Source: JBCBKP01 sp038746265
Lineage (GTDB): Bacteria > Planctomycetota > Phycisphaerae > Phycisphaerales > UBA1924
NCBI GenBank assembly: GCA_038746265.1
Contig: JBCDKU010000003.1
Location: 1 to 64,000, forward strand
Direction: 5' to 3'
DNA: 64,000 bases
Shown here: positions 48,819 through 57,705 of the stretch, piece by piece
Numbering within the stretch: position 1 is the first letter of the stretch
Layout of the letters: every line of letters begins with the position of its first letter
The notes under the pieces: generated by a model
Databases searched by the model: none
Told to the model about the DNA's origin: nothing
What the model saw: only the letters and a program-made list of their open reading frames with translations
Position numbers and translations under genes: made by a program

Positions 48819-50591
48819 ATGCTGATCGACACGCTGCTGCTGGCCGCCGGTGAGATCGACCCGCTCGCGGTGGACGTGCTCTACGTGCTGCTGGCGGCAG
48901 GTCTCGTGACGGCGGCGTTCGGGCTCATCAAGCAGTCGCCCATCCCCGGATACCTGATCGCCGGTTCGCTCATCGGGCCGAGTGCGCTCAGGTTCATCGA
49001 GTCAGCCGAGGAGCTGACGGTGCTGGGCGACATCGCCGTGGTGCTGCTGATGTTCACGGTGGGCATGCACCTCGATCGCTCGAAGATCGGCGAGGGGCTC
49101 AAGAGCCTGCTTTTCGTGGGTACGTTCTCGACGCTGTTCAGCGCGGTGCTGATCGGCGTGATCGCGCTCGCGTTCGGTCTCGGGATGCCCGCCGCCATCG
49201 GCATCGGGCTCGCGCTCGCGCTGTCCTCGACGGCCGCGATCCTCCGGGCGCTGCAGGCCCGGCGTGAGCTCACGCGGCCGTACGGCCGGCTCAGTTTCGG
49301 CGTGCTCATCATCCAGGACCTGCTTGTGCTCGGTGTGCTCGCCGCGATCCCGCTGCTCGCGGCGTGGGCGGGTGCCGAGGCGGAGGACGGCTCGACACCC
49401 GGTGTGCTCGGATGGGCGGGCCGGATCGGAGGGGCGGCGGCCTTGATCGCGGCGGCGGTGTTCGTGCTGCCGCGCGTGTTCGGGTGGCTCACGCGCTCGA
49501 TCGGGCATGATGCGCTGCTTGTGACGTCGGCGGCGCTGGCGCTCGGGTCGGGCGTGCTCGCGTGGAAGCTCGGGTTCAGCCCCGCGCTCGGGGCGTTCGT
49601 GACTGGGTTCATCCTCGCCTCGACGCCGTTTAAGTATCAGGTGTCGGGCCAGCTCGGGCCGCTCCGGGAGCTCTTCCTCGCGGTGTTCTTCACGTCGGTC
49701 GGGCTGCAGCTCGACCTCGCGGAGGTCGCGCCGATCTGGTGGGTTGTGCCGGTCGGCGCGGTGCTCGTGCTCGCGTGCAAGTTTGTCTCGATCGGCCTCT
49801 CGGCGTGGCTTGCGGGCACCGCGGGATCTGTCTCGGTGCAGACGGGCTTCACGCTGAGTCAGGCCGGTGAGTTCAGCCTCGTCGTGCTCGCGTTCGGCGC
49901 CGCGGCCGGGCTGTTTGATGTGCAGGCCGAGGCAGCGGCGGTCGCGGTTGTCGTGGCGACGCTTGTTGTCACGCCCTCGCTGATGGCGTTGGGCCGGACG
50001 GCGTCGTCGCTGGCGCAGGGCTGGCCCGTCGCGCCGTGGTGCCCGGCGGACAAGCGGCTCGACGCCGCGGCGGCGGCAGAGCCGGCGGCGGAGGTCCGCA
50101 GCCCGCGCGTCATCGTCGGTGGGTTCGGGCCCGTGGGCCGCGCGGTCGCCGACGAGCTCTCGGCGATGGGCGCGCGGATCACGATCATCGAGCTCAACAC
50201 ACGCACGGTCGCGCGGCAGTCCTCGATCGGGCGGTCGATCGTCTTCGGTGATGTCACCAACGAAGAGGTCCTGCACAGCGCGGGCGCGGAGCACGCCGAC
50301 GCCGTAGTGCTCACGGTTCCCGACGATGACGCGACGGCGCGGGCGTGCCGTCTGGTCCGGCGGCTGGCGCCCGAGGCACGGATCATCGCGCGGGCGACGG
50401 GGCTCGGCAAGGCGGCGGTCGCGCGCGACGCCGGCGCGGATCACGTCGTCGTCGAGGAGCTGCTCACGGCCGACGCGATGGCGCGGCAGTCGGCGTCGAA
50501 GCTTCTGGAGTGGGTCGTCGCCCCGCACGCCCCGGCACCGGACGACCGGTTGCCCGCGGCGCTGCCCGATCCGGACGAGGCGGCGATCTAG
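48819..50591 (+). CDS. KefB-type monovalent cation/proton antiporter with TrkA-N domain
   Basis: 590 residues of the CPA2 family. A membrane domain of ~12 segments (VLYVLLAAGLVTAAFGLIKQ, IPGYLIAGSLIGPSALRF, VLLMFTVGMHLDRSKIGEGL, FGVLIIQDLLVLGVLAAIP) is followed at ~420 by a cytosolic Rossmann TrkA-N domain (VIVGGFGPVGRAVADELSAM, FGDVTNEEVLHSAGAEHADA), which senses NAD(H) or nucleotides. It likely mediates K+/H+ exchange or efflux. The ATG at 48819 follows GGGGA. The end overlaps the convergent UVR-motif gene by 4 nt. Confidence 0.93.
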   Translation: MLIDTLLLAAGEIDPLAVDVLYVLLAAGLVTAAFGLIKQSPIPGYLIAGSLIGPSALRFIESAEELTVLGDIAVVLLMFTVGMHLDRSKIGEGLKSLLFVGTFSTLFSAVLIGVIALAFGLGMPAAIGIGLALALSSTAAILRALQARRELTRPYGRLSFGVLIIQDLLVLGVLAAIPLLAAWAGAEAEDGSTPGVLGWAGRIGGAAALIAAAVFVLPRVFGWLTRSIGHDALLVTSAALALGSGVLAWKLGFSPALGAFVTGFILASTPFKYQVSGQLGPLRELFLAVFFTSVGLQLDLAEVAPIWWVVPVGAVLVLACKFVSIGLSAWLAGTAGSVSVQTGFTLSQAGEFSLVVLAFGAAAGLFDVQAEAAAVAVVVATLVVTPSLMALGRTASSLAQGWPVAPWCPADKRLDAAAAAEPAAEVRSPRVIVGGFGPVGRAVADELSAMGARITIIELNTRTVARQSSIGRSIVFGDVTNEEVLHSAGAEHADAVVLTVPDDDATARACRLVRRLAPEARIIARATGLGKAAVARDAGADHVVVEELLTADAMARQSASKLLEWVVAPHAPAPDDRLPAALPDPDEAAI

Positions 50592-51409
50592 CCGCGGGGT
50601 GTGTCGCCGCCGCGGGTCGAGTCGCCCATCTGGCGGAGCTCGTCGCGGAGGATGGCGGCGAGCTCGTAGTTCTCTGCTGAGATCGCGTCCCGCATGCGGG
50701 CGCGGAGCTCTGCTTTCTGGCTTACCGGCAGCTTGGGCACGAGCTGGTCACGCATCGCCTTGAGCAGGTTGACCTCCTCGCAGCGCTCGAAGCCTGCCTC
50801 GTCGTCACGCTCGTCGAAGTAGTCCTTGAGCGTCTGGATGCCGTCGTCGATGCACAGGACCGCCGACTTGGGCTCGCCCGCGGCGATCTGGCGGCCGGCA
50901 AGGGCCCGCGACCGCATCATCGTGATGTAGGGCCGCACGGGCTCGAGGGCCTCGCGGTCGTCGTCGTCCTCGGCGTACGCGGAGCACATGTCGAGCACGC
51001 GGAGGTTCCGGGTGGTGTCGCGGACGACACCCTCGAAGTCGTCGAGGACGAACAGCGCGACATACCGGTGGTAATACTGGGCGGCTTCTTCCCGTAGCTC
51101 GCGGCATTCCTCGTTGGAGAGCGTGATCTCCGGGTCGAGGTCCTCGCCGCCGGCGACGTCGGTTTCCGGACCTTCCTCGGGCGGGCTCTGGATCGCGCCG
51201 TCGAGTCGGCTCTCGTGGTAGTCGAGCAGGCTCTCGAAGCCGTGGGGGCGTTTGCCGTCCGGGCGGCCGTGGGTGGTCATCTGGAGGACACCCAGGTCGA
51301 GGCGGAGCTGGAGGCGGGGCTCGCCGTCGAGGCCCTCGATGATGCGGACGTTGAGCTGCCCGGGCTCGTAGGGCCAGTCTTTGAGGATATCAGTTAGGTC
51401 TCTGTTCAT
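50588..51409 (-). CDS. UVR-motif protein (273 aa)
   Basis: The only recognised domain is a C-terminal UvrB/UvrC interaction motif (RARMRDAISAENYELAAILR, residues ~235-255) ending in DELRQM. The N-terminus LNVRIIEGLDGEPRLQLRLD-LGVLQM and the helical middle (YYHRYVALFVLDDFEGVVRD) resemble tetratricopeptide-like segments of planctomycete UVR proteins but no enzyme motif is present. It might bind UvrB/UvrC or act like McsA-type adaptors, although no zinc motif is seen. The start ATG at 51409 faces the sigma-factor promoter region. Confidence 0.8.
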   Translation of the reverse strand: MNRDLTDILKDWPYEPGQLNVRIIEGLDGEPRLQLRLDLGVLQMTTHGRPDGKRPHGFESLLDYHESRLDGAIQSPPEEGPETDVAGGEDLDPEITLSNEECRELREEAAQYYHRYVALFVLDDFEGVVRDTTRNLRVLDMCSAYAEDDDDREALEPVRPYITMMRSRALAGRQIAAGEPKSAVLCIDDGIQTLKDYFDERDDEAGFERCEEVNLLKAMRDQLVPKLPVSQKAELRARMRDAISAENYELAAILRDELRQMGDSTRGGDTPRG

Positions 51410-51728
51410 CGCTTGATCTAGGAATTGTGCCAGAAATGTGGTGCCGGGCCGCGAGAAAGCCAGAAAGTATGCGCTGGGAAGGCACGGACGCCAACGAATT
51501 TTCGCATTGGCCTCTCAGATTGTGTTTCGGACCCTCATCTTTTGTGCGATTGACACCCTTCATTCAGGTGGAGAGCAAATTCTGGGGATCTATCGCTTGA
51601 ACTGGTCAGAATTTGCGTTCAGCCGATGAACCAAGTGGACTAGCATACGAAACGAGTTGGGGCGTCACCGGTTGCCGGGGCGTTCCAGCAGCTCCCTGAT
51701 CTTGGGGGCGAAAGGGTGGGTAGGACCA
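51410..51728. promoter_or_regulatory. Divergent intergenic region upstream of the sigma factor
   Basis: 319 nt, more AT-rich than its surroundings, with no supported gene. A perfect TTGACA sits at 51550-51555 without a convincing -10 at 17 nt; a TAGCAT box lies at about 51641-51646. Promoters for the UVR-motif gene and the sigma factor are expected here. Assignments are weak. Confidence 0.35.
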
Positions 51729-52631
51729 ATGAGTGAGATGTCAGGCCGAAAGGTCGGGGTCTCGAGCGGTGGCTTGCGAAGCGAGCTGCAGCTGTACCTC
51801 GACGAGATCAAGAAGACGCCGCTGTTGACCGCGGAAGAGGAGCGCGAGCTCGGCTGGGCCATCATTAACGATGGCTGCCCCGAGTCGCGTGAGCGAATGA
51901 TCCGCTCGAACCTCCGCCTGGTGGTGGCGATTGCCAAGAACTACACGGGCCGCGGCCTGACGCTCTCCGATCTGATCGAAGAGGGCAATGTCGGTCTGCT
52001 GCGCGCCGTGGACGGCTTCGACCCCGCTCAGGGGGCTCGTTTCAGCACGTACGCGTCGTGGTGGATCAAGCAGGCCGTGAAGCGTGCGTTGAACAACGCC
52101 TCGCAGCCCATCCACATCCCGGCGTACATGGTCGAGCTGATCGCCAAGTGGCGTGTGGCGAGCCGCAAGCTCGAGAACGAGCTGGGCAACCCGCCCACGA
52201 TGGAGCAGCTGGCGGGCGAGATGGATCTTCCGATCAAGAAGATCCGGATGATCCGCCGCGCGATCAAGGCGTTCCGCACGCCGGCCCAGGAGGGTTCGGG
52301 CAACGACGGCGACCTGCTGTCGATGGGCGAGCTGGTGGCCGACGAGCGGCAGGCGCTGCCCAGCGAGTCGTCGCTGCGGACGGAGGAGCTGCAGACGCTC
52401 CGTCGCCTGATGGAGACGATCGACGACCGGGAGGCGATGATCCTGCGTCTGCGGTTCGGCCTTGACGGCCGCGACCCGCTGACGCTCAAGGAGATCGCCG
52501 ACGAGGTCGGGATCAGCCGCGAGCGTGTCCGTCAGATCGTCGAGGAGGCGCTGGGTCGTCTGAACGAGCGGATGACGAGCGATAAGCCGACGCAGTACTT
52601 CCGCGAGAACGCGGCCGTCACGGCCGGCTGA
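51729..52631 (+). CDS. Sigma-70 factor of the RpoD/SigA group, no region 1.1
   Basis: 300 residues. Region 1.2 (LQLYLDEIKKTPLLTAEEER), region 2 (NLRLVVAIAKNYTGRGLTLS-DLIEEGNVGLLRAVDGFD, then FSTYASWWIKQAVKRAL), region 3 (IAKWRVASRKLENELGNPPT), and region 4 with HTH (LTLKEIADEVGISRERVRQI-VEEALGRL). Primary sigma factors are usually larger with region 1.1; this compact form fits a group 1/2 factor of planctomycetes. The ATG at 51729 gives MSEMSGRK; the TTG at 51657 adds an unlikely prefix. Confidence 0.94.
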   Translation: MSEMSGRKVGVSSGGLRSELQLYLDEIKKTPLLTAEEERELGWAIINDGCPESRERMIRSNLRLVVAIAKNYTGRGLTLSDLIEEGNVGLLRAVDGFDPAQGARFSTYASWWIKQAVKRALNNASQPIHIPAYMVELIAKWRVASRKLENELGNPPTMEQLAGEMDLPIKKIRMIRRAIKAFRTPAQEGSGNDGDLLSMGELVADERQALPSESSLRTEELQTLRRLMETIDDREAMILRLRFGLDGRDPLTLKEIADEVGISRERVRQIVEEALGRLNERMTSDKPTQYFRENAAVTAG

Positions 52632-52690
52632 TCGCGGGTCGGGGCCTCGACGGGCCGGTATCGGGCGGACGTGCCGGGTACCATCGCGTC

Positions 52691-54295
52691 ATGCAGAGCA
52701 TTGCAACCAAGACACTCCGGCTCGCCGGGACGAGCCTTGCCCGCCGGCTGTGCGGAGCCCTGATGATCGGGGCCCTCGCGCAGCCGGCGGTTTCGCAGAC
52801 CGACTACGTCGCGCGGGCCAACGGGCTCTACCGCGACGTGCCCGCGGCCCGCGCCGGGCACAATGAACTGCTGATGGGGCTCGTGGATCTCGCGCCGCCG
52901 CCGTCGGCGGTCCGGACACCCGAGCAGGCGGCGCTGTTGCCCCACGGGTCAGCCGCGTGGGCGGCTGCCGAGGCGTGGGCGACGGGGGCCGGACAGAAGC
53001 AGGCGCTGCGGGCGCTGCGGGCGTTCAGCGTGGACCCGGACCACCAGCGGATGCGTGTGTTCGCGCAGCCCTACGGGACGGCGGGTATCCCGAGCGAGCT
53101 GATCGCGGCGGGGCTCTACACCAGCCTGGGCAACCCGGAGCTGCTGGCGGCGGCGGACTTTCAGTACCTCGAGAAATTCAGCTGGCTCCGGTCGCTGGTG
53201 CACGTCGAATCGACGCGGCTGACGCAGGCGGGTAAGGCGGCAGAAGCGCTCGATCTTCTTGTGGCGCAGCTCGCGTTTGGTCGTCAGATGATGGACCGCG
53301 AGTTCTTCGCGGAGTGTGTCTTTGGTATCGAGACGGTGATCGAGACGTTCCGCCGGATGCGGGACGTGATGTATCTCGATCACAAGGGCCCCGGGGCGCT
53401 GGACGCGAACGCGATCAAGCTGCGTGTGGGGCTGCTCGGCGCCGACGACGGCGTCGTGGAGCTCGAGCGTTTCACCTTCCCCAGCGGCAACCGCGTGGCG
53501 GCCGAGCAGCTGGTCGCGGAGATGTACGACCCGGGCGGCCGGCCCAACGACGACTTCGGTCGCGTGCTGATGCGGCTGAGTTCGGGCTCGCGGCCGCTCA
53601 AGCGGTTCGGCCTTGCCGAGCGTGCGCGGTCGGCGGCGGAGGAGCAGCTCGGCTACACCGAGATCCTCGGTGAGATCGACGCGCTCTTCAAGGACTGGAC
53701 CAAGCGGTGGACGCTGAACATCGACGACCGGCTCAACGCCGGGCGGTCGGCGTTCGAGGAGTTCGACCGCGACGAGCGGCAGGCGGTGTTTCTGGCTGCG
53801 GAGTCGCGGCTCGGCGACCGGATCGTCTCGGGCGATGAGCTCTACGACCTTCGCCAGGTGATCGATGCGGAGCGCGCCGGCACGCGAATGGCGATGGGTG
53901 TGGTCGCGTTCAGGTCGCAGTATTCGAGCCTGCCGCAGACGCTGCGGACGGTGCGGCCCGCGTTCGTGACGACGCTCGACGGCGACACCTTCCATCGCAA
54001 CAGCCGCGGGCGTCAGGAGATCAAGTTCTTCGTGCCCGTGCGTGACCCGAACGGTCAGCCGATCGGCGAGGAGCGGCAGCCCTACGACGTCGAGGTGACG
54101 GCGGGCGGCGAGGACTTCGAGGTGACGTTCGACGAGTCCACGTTCCTGCTGTATTCCGTGGGCCGGAACGGCCGCGACGATTTCGCGAAGGAAGTTACGG
54201 GCGATCCTGAGGACCGGGCGGACGATTACCTGTATTGGCCGCCCGTGATGAGCCTTCTCCGCGAGCATCTGGAACAAAGCGGCGCGTTCGATTGA
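52691..54295 (+). CDS. Unrecognised exported protein (534 aa)
   Basis: I do not recognise a family. A probable signal peptide (LARRLCGALMIGALAQPAVS, cleavage ~ residue 36) precedes a largely helical protein with alternating acidic helices (EALDLLVAQLAFGRQMMDRE, EEFDRDERQAVFLAAESRLG) suggestive of a repeat solenoid, then a beta-rich end (PYDVEVTAGGEDFEVTFDES). The C-terminus YLYWPPVMSL is distinctive. No catalytic motif is visible. It lies 60 nt after the sigma factor and 58 nt before trxB, all on the plus strand, so an operon is possible. Confidence 0.7.
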   Translation: MQSIATKTLRLAGTSLARRLCGALMIGALAQPAVSQTDYVARANGLYRDVPAARAGHNELLMGLVDLAPPPSAVRTPEQAALLPHGSAAWAAAEAWATGAGQKQALRALRAFSVDPDHQRMRVFAQPYGTAGIPSELIAAGLYTSLGNPELLAAADFQYLEKFSWLRSLVHVESTRLTQAGKAAEALDLLVAQLAFGRQMMDREFFAECVFGIETVIETFRRMRDVMYLDHKGPGALDANAIKLRVGLLGADDGVVELERFTFPSGNRVAAEQLVAEMYDPGGRPNDDFGRVLMRLSSGSRPLKRFGLAERARSAAEEQLGYTEILGEIDALFKDWTKRWTLNIDDRLNAGRSAFEEFDRDERQAVFLAAESRLGDRIVSGDELYDLRQVIDAERAGTRMAMGVVAFRSQYSSLPQTLRTVRPAFVTTLDGDTFHRNSRGRQEIKFFVPVRDPNGQPIGEERQPYDVEVTAGGEDFEVTFDESTFLLYSVGRNGRDDFAKEVTGDPEDRADDYLYWPPVMSLLREHLEQSGAFD

Positions 54296-54352
54296 TTCGC
54301 TGTATCCCGGTCACTGGACGGCGGGTGAGGTCTTTGTACGTTTGGAGTGGAT

Positions 54353-55354
54353 ATGGCAGGCAGCAACGGAACGGGCGTCGAGAAGGTCGTGATCATCGGG
54401 TCGGGCCCCGCGGGCTGGACGGCCGCGATCTACGCGGCGCGGGCGCAGCTTGATCCGTTCGTCTACGTCGGAGTGCCGAAGAACGACCCGGGGCCGATCC
54501 TTCCGGGCGGGCAGCTCATGCTCACAACGGACGTCGAGAACTACCCGGGCTTCCCGGAGGGCGTGACCGGCCCGGACATGATGATGATGTTCCAGAAGCA
54601 GGCGGAGCGGTTCGGCACGCGCGTCAAGGGCGAGGATATCACACAGGTGAGGTTCTCGGAGAACCCGGTCGAAGTGCCGCACGAGCTGACGACCTCGAAG
54701 GGCGAGGTCATCAGGGCGCGGGCGGTGATCATCTCGACCGGCGCGACGGCGAACTGGCTCGGTCTTGAGAACGAGATGCGGCTCGCGAAGTCGGGTGGCG
54801 GCGTCTCGGCGTGCGCAGTCTGCGACGGTGCGCTCCCTATGTTCCGTGATGAGCCGTTGGCGGTCGTGGGCGGCGGCGACACGGCGATGGAGGAGGCGAC
54901 CTATCTCACGAAGTTCGCGAGCAAGGTCTACGTGATCCACCGGCGCGACGAGCTGCGGGCGAGCAAGGTGATGCAGGAGCGTCTGCTCTCGAAGCCGAAC
55001 GCCGAGGTGCTGTGGAACAAGCAGGTCGTGGACGTGCTGGGCGACGACAAGATCACGGGCGTGAAGCTTGAGGACACGCAGACGGGCGAGCACTCGGAGC
55101 TCGCGGTCAAGGGCCTGTTCATGGCGATCGGTCACACGCCGGCAACGAAGTTCCTGCGCGAGGCGGGTCTCGAGTTCGACGACGCGGGCTACATCGATCT
55201 CAAGGGCCGCGGCAGCAGGACGAACCTGCCGGGCGTGTTCGCGGCGGGCGACGTCGCGGACGCGAAGTACCGCCAGGCGATCACGGCCGCGGGGATGGGC
55301 TGCCAGGCGGCGATCGACGCGGAGCACTGGCTTGGCGAGACGGGGCTGAACTAG
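54353..55354 (+). CDS. trxB: Thioredoxin reductase
   Basis: FAD/NADPH enzyme keeping thioredoxin reduced. 333 residues, normal length. Seen: VVIIGSGPAGWTAAIYAARA (FAD), PGGQLMLTTDVENYPGFPEG, the redox-active CAVC in SACAVCDGALP, VVGGGDTAMEEATYLTK (NADPH site) with HRRDELRAS, and GVFAAGDVADAKYRQAITAA. The ATG at 54353 has GGAG 5 nt upstream; the GTG at 54347 would add only Met-Asp. A TlpA-type thioredoxin lipoprotein lies convergent downstream, a plausible redox link but not proven. Confidence 0.97.
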   Translation: MAGSNGTGVEKVVIIGSGPAGWTAAIYAARAQLDPFVYVGVPKNDPGPILPGGQLMLTTDVENYPGFPEGVTGPDMMMMFQKQAERFGTRVKGEDITQVRFSENPVEVPHELTTSKGEVIRARAVIISTGATANWLGLENEMRLAKSGGGVSACAVCDGALPMFRDEPLAVVGGGDTAMEEATYLTKFASKVYVIHRRDELRASKVMQERLLSKPNAEVLWNKQVVDVLGDDKITGVKLEDTQTGEHSELAVKGLFMAIGHTPATKFLREAGLEFDDAGYIDLKGRGSRTNLPGVFAAGDVADAKYRQAITAAGMGCQAAIDAEHWLGETGLN

Positions 55355-55391
55355 CTCCGGGAGTAGACGAGTTTGCGGGCTGGAATGGTGC

Positions 55392-56582
55392 TCAGCCGGC
55401 CGACTGGAATTCGGCGAGGCGATCTTCAAAGACGCCGCGGACTTGAGCGTTCTCGGCTTTGTCGATCGCGAGGCGTTCGAGCGCGATCGCTTGTTCGGTG
55501 TCGCCCTGCTTGAATCGGATTTTGGCGAGCGTGTCAAAGGCCGAGGCGTAGGTGTTGTTTGAGTTGGCGATCGCGGTCGCGGCGAGGCGTTCTGCGACGT
55601 CGCGGCGGCTGTCGGTCACGCTCGGGTGCTCGGCGATGTGCCACGCCAGGGTGTCGATGAGGATGGGCTCATCGGCGAGGTCGGTCGCGAGCAGGGCCTC
55701 GATGGTGTCGTAGCCCTGCTGCTCGTCGCCGCCGGACGCGAGATCATCCGCGACGCGTTGCAGCCGCCGGGCGAGCAGGTCCGATCGGGCGGTGCGTGCG
55801 CGGTGGTCATCTGCGTTCCAGTCGCCCGCGGCGATCCGGGCGAGGGCCTCGTCGATGGAGAGCTGGAGGCGCCACTTGCCGGCGAGGACGTAGCTGCGGC
55901 CGTTGGGGTCGCCCGGGTTGCCGATCCAGGCGATGCGGCCGTCGCCGTCCACGATGAAGGTGGAGGGCAGCGAGTTGCGGCCCGCGGCAAAGAGCCAGGT
56001 GTTGGTGATGGTCTGGTCTTCCTCGTAGGCGATCGGGTACCGAGCGCCCTTGCCCTCGAGGAACGCGGTGAGGTCGGCGGCTTTGTCGGAATCGCCGAAG
56101 CTGTTCTCGAGGACGTTGACGCCCACGACGCGGACACCGTGAGATTCGTACTCAGCGGCGAGCGAGTTGAGGTGGGGGATCGCGCGGATGCAGGGGATGC
56201 ACCACGTGGCCCACATCTCGACGACGGTGATCGAGCCGTCGGCAAGCTCGGTGAACGGCTCGCCCTGGAGCCAGCCCGCGACGGTCAGGGGTGGGGCGGG
56301 GTCGCCCACCTGCAGATCGGGTTCGTCGCCCGGCTGCACGGCTGAGCCGGCGAGCAGCGCCTCGGCATCTTCGCGCGACATGGTCGAGCCGGTCTCGAAG
56401 CCCGCGAGGATGTCGGATTCGGGCGCTGCGGTTCGGGCTGCGTGCGCAGCCGTTTGCGTGCTTGTTTCTGCGCTTGTCTCATTGTCGGCGGTGACCTCGG
56501 TCACCGTGTACGTCGGCTCGCACCCGGCGAGCACGAGGAGGGCGAGGGGCGTGAGGGCGGCGAGCGTGTATCGGTTGTTCAT
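55392..56582 (-). CDS. TlpA-family thioredoxin lipoprotein with helical C-terminus
   Basis: 396 residues. Lipoprotein signal (LAALTPLALLVLAGC), a Thr/Ala-rich linker, then a TlpA/ResA thioredoxin domain: VGDPAPPLTVAGWLQGEPFT, the WCIPC active site in MWATWCIPCIRAIP, VVGVNVLEN and STFIVDGDGRIAW with the cis-Pro region. After ~250 the protein turns helical with TPR-like segments (TYASAFDTLAKIRFKQGDTE). The active site suggests periplasmic thiol oxidoreduction. The ATG at 56582 overlaps the stop codon of the ACT gene (ATGA), so they are coupled. Confidence 0.88.
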   Translation of the reverse strand: MNNRYTLAALTPLALLVLAGCEPTYTVTEVTADNETSAETSTQTAAHAARTAAPESDILAGFETGSTMSREDAEALLAGSAVQPGDEPDLQVGDPAPPLTVAGWLQGEPFTELADGSITVVEMWATWCIPCIRAIPHLNSLAAEYESHGVRVVGVNVLENSFGDSDKAADLTAFLEGKGARYPIAYEEDQTITNTWLFAAGRNSLPSTFIVDGDGRIAWIGNPGDPNGRSYVLAGKWRLQLSIDEALARIAAGDWNADDHRARTARSDLLARRLQRVADDLASGGDEQQGYDTIEALLATDLADEPILIDTLAWHIAEHPSVTDSRRDVAERLAATAIANSNNTYASAFDTLAKIRFKQGDTEQAIALERLAIDKAENAQVRGVFEDRLAEFQSAG

Positions 56583-57055
56583 AGGACAGGGAGGTCGCAC
56601 TCGCCGAAGAGGCGGAAGTGCTTGCGGCGGAGGATCTGGCCCGCGAGGTTCGCGTCATCGACCGCCATCGCGATGGTGGGCGAGCCGTTGGGTTTGAGCA
56701 TGAGCGAGTACGCGAACATGATGTTGAGCTCGGCCCCGAGCAGGCTCAGGCACATGCTCGACAGCGTGTGGCCCTCGGCGAGCTCAACGACCAGCACGTC
56801 CATCTCGCCGAACGCGAGGCCCTCGGACCGCAGCAGCTGCCGGGCGCGGGTGGCGTTGTTGGTGATGATGCGGACGACGGCGTGGTCGGACGCCTCGTGG
56901 ACCGAGATCGCGCAGATCTGGCAATCGGAGCCGTCGAAGCCCTCGACGAGGTCGAGGAGCTGGCCGACCTTGTGGCGGAGGAAGACGCTGAACTGCGTGA
57001 CGGTGGGCGGCGTGTACCCCTGGGTCGTTTCCAGTGGTGTTGTGGCGCCGCTCAT
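56579..57055 (-). CDS. Tandem ACT-domain protein
   Basis: 158 residues. Two ACT-like repeats: residues ~17-85 (VTQFSVFLRHKVGQLLDLVE, ICAISVHEASDHAVVRIITN) and ~88-155 (VLVVELAEGHTLSSMCLSLL, IMFAYSLMLKPNGSPTIAMA). This matches tandem-ACT regulatory proteins that bind amino acids. No biosynthetic enzyme is attached. The ATG at 57055 follows AAGGGGAA. It is translationally coupled to the TlpA-type lipoprotein, an odd pairing. A terminator for iscA lies upstream. Confidence 0.85.
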   Translation of the reverse strand: MSGATTPLETTQGYTPPTVTQFSVFLRHKVGQLLDLVEGFDGSDCQICAISVHEASDHAVVRIITNNATRARQLLRSEGLAFGEMDVLVVELAEGHTLSSMCLSLLGAELNIMFAYSLMLKPNGSPTIAMAVDDANLAGQILRRKHFRLFGECDLPVL

Positions 57056-57125
57056 CGCGTGCGGTTCCCCTTCGGTGCGTTCCCGTCCGTCCGTCCCGCG
57101 ACGGCCTCGGTGGGCCCGCCGCGTC

Positions 57126-57172
57126 CAATTTCAATGATAAACGCCCGGGGCTGCTCTTGTCAGCGCCGGGCG
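57126..57172 (-). terminator. Rho-independent terminator downstream of iscA
   Basis: Stem ACGCCCGG/CCGGGCGT (57140-57147/57165-57172) with inner GCTG/CAGC. On the minus strand it is followed by TTATCATTGAAATT. It closes the iscS-iscU-iscA transcript. Confidence 0.8.
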
Positions 57173-57200
57173 TCGAGATTGGTTCCCAAATTGTGGGGGC

Positions 57201-57569
57201 TTAGGCGGAAAAGCTGGAGCCGCAGCCGCAGGAGCTGGTGGCGTTGGGGTTGTTGAAGACGAAGCCTCGGCCCATGATCTCGTCCTTGAAATCGACTTGG
57301 GTGCCCGAGAGGTAGAGGAGGCTCTTGGGGTCGCAGATGACGGTGACGCCGTGCTGCTCGAAGGCCTCGTCGGTGGGCTTCTGGGTCTCGGTGAGGTCGA
57401 GGATGTAGCTGAAGCCCGAGCAGCCGCCGCCCTTGACGCCCACGCGGAGGCGGACCTTGTCGGCGTCGAGCTCCTGCTGCTCGATAATGGTCTTGATCTC
57501 GCGGGCCGCGGTTTCGGTGAGGATGACGGCGCTGGTGTCCGCGATGCTGTCGGTGGCGGTGTCGGTCAT
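57201..57569 (-). CDS. Iron-sulfur cluster carrier (IscA/ErpA/HesB family)
   Basis: 122 residues. The A-type carrier motif VKGGGCSGFSY and the C-terminal CGCGSSFS supply the three conserved cysteines; VDFKDEIMGRGFVFNNPNA is family-typical. It accepts clusters from IscU and delivers them to apo-proteins. The ATG at 57569 has AAAGGA upstream. It is the last gene of iscS-iscU-iscA; I leave the symbol blank because A-type subfamilies are hard to separate by eye. Confidence 0.94.
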   Translation of the reverse strand: MTDTATDSIADTSAVILTETAAREIKTIIEQQELDADKVRLRVGVKGGGCSGFSYILDLTETQKPTDEAFEQHGVTVICDPKSLLYLSGTQVDFKDEIMGRGFVFNNPNATSSCGCGSSFSA

Positions 57570-57705
57570 TGGGCGTCCTTTCCGAATGCTCGCCCGCCGG
57601 AAGATCGGACCTTCCTGAGAACGAGTCTCAACATGGGATCATAGCCGCTACGGCGGCGGGGCCGCCGCGGTTCGAGGAAGCGGATCGGCGAGGCAGAATC
57701 CGGTG

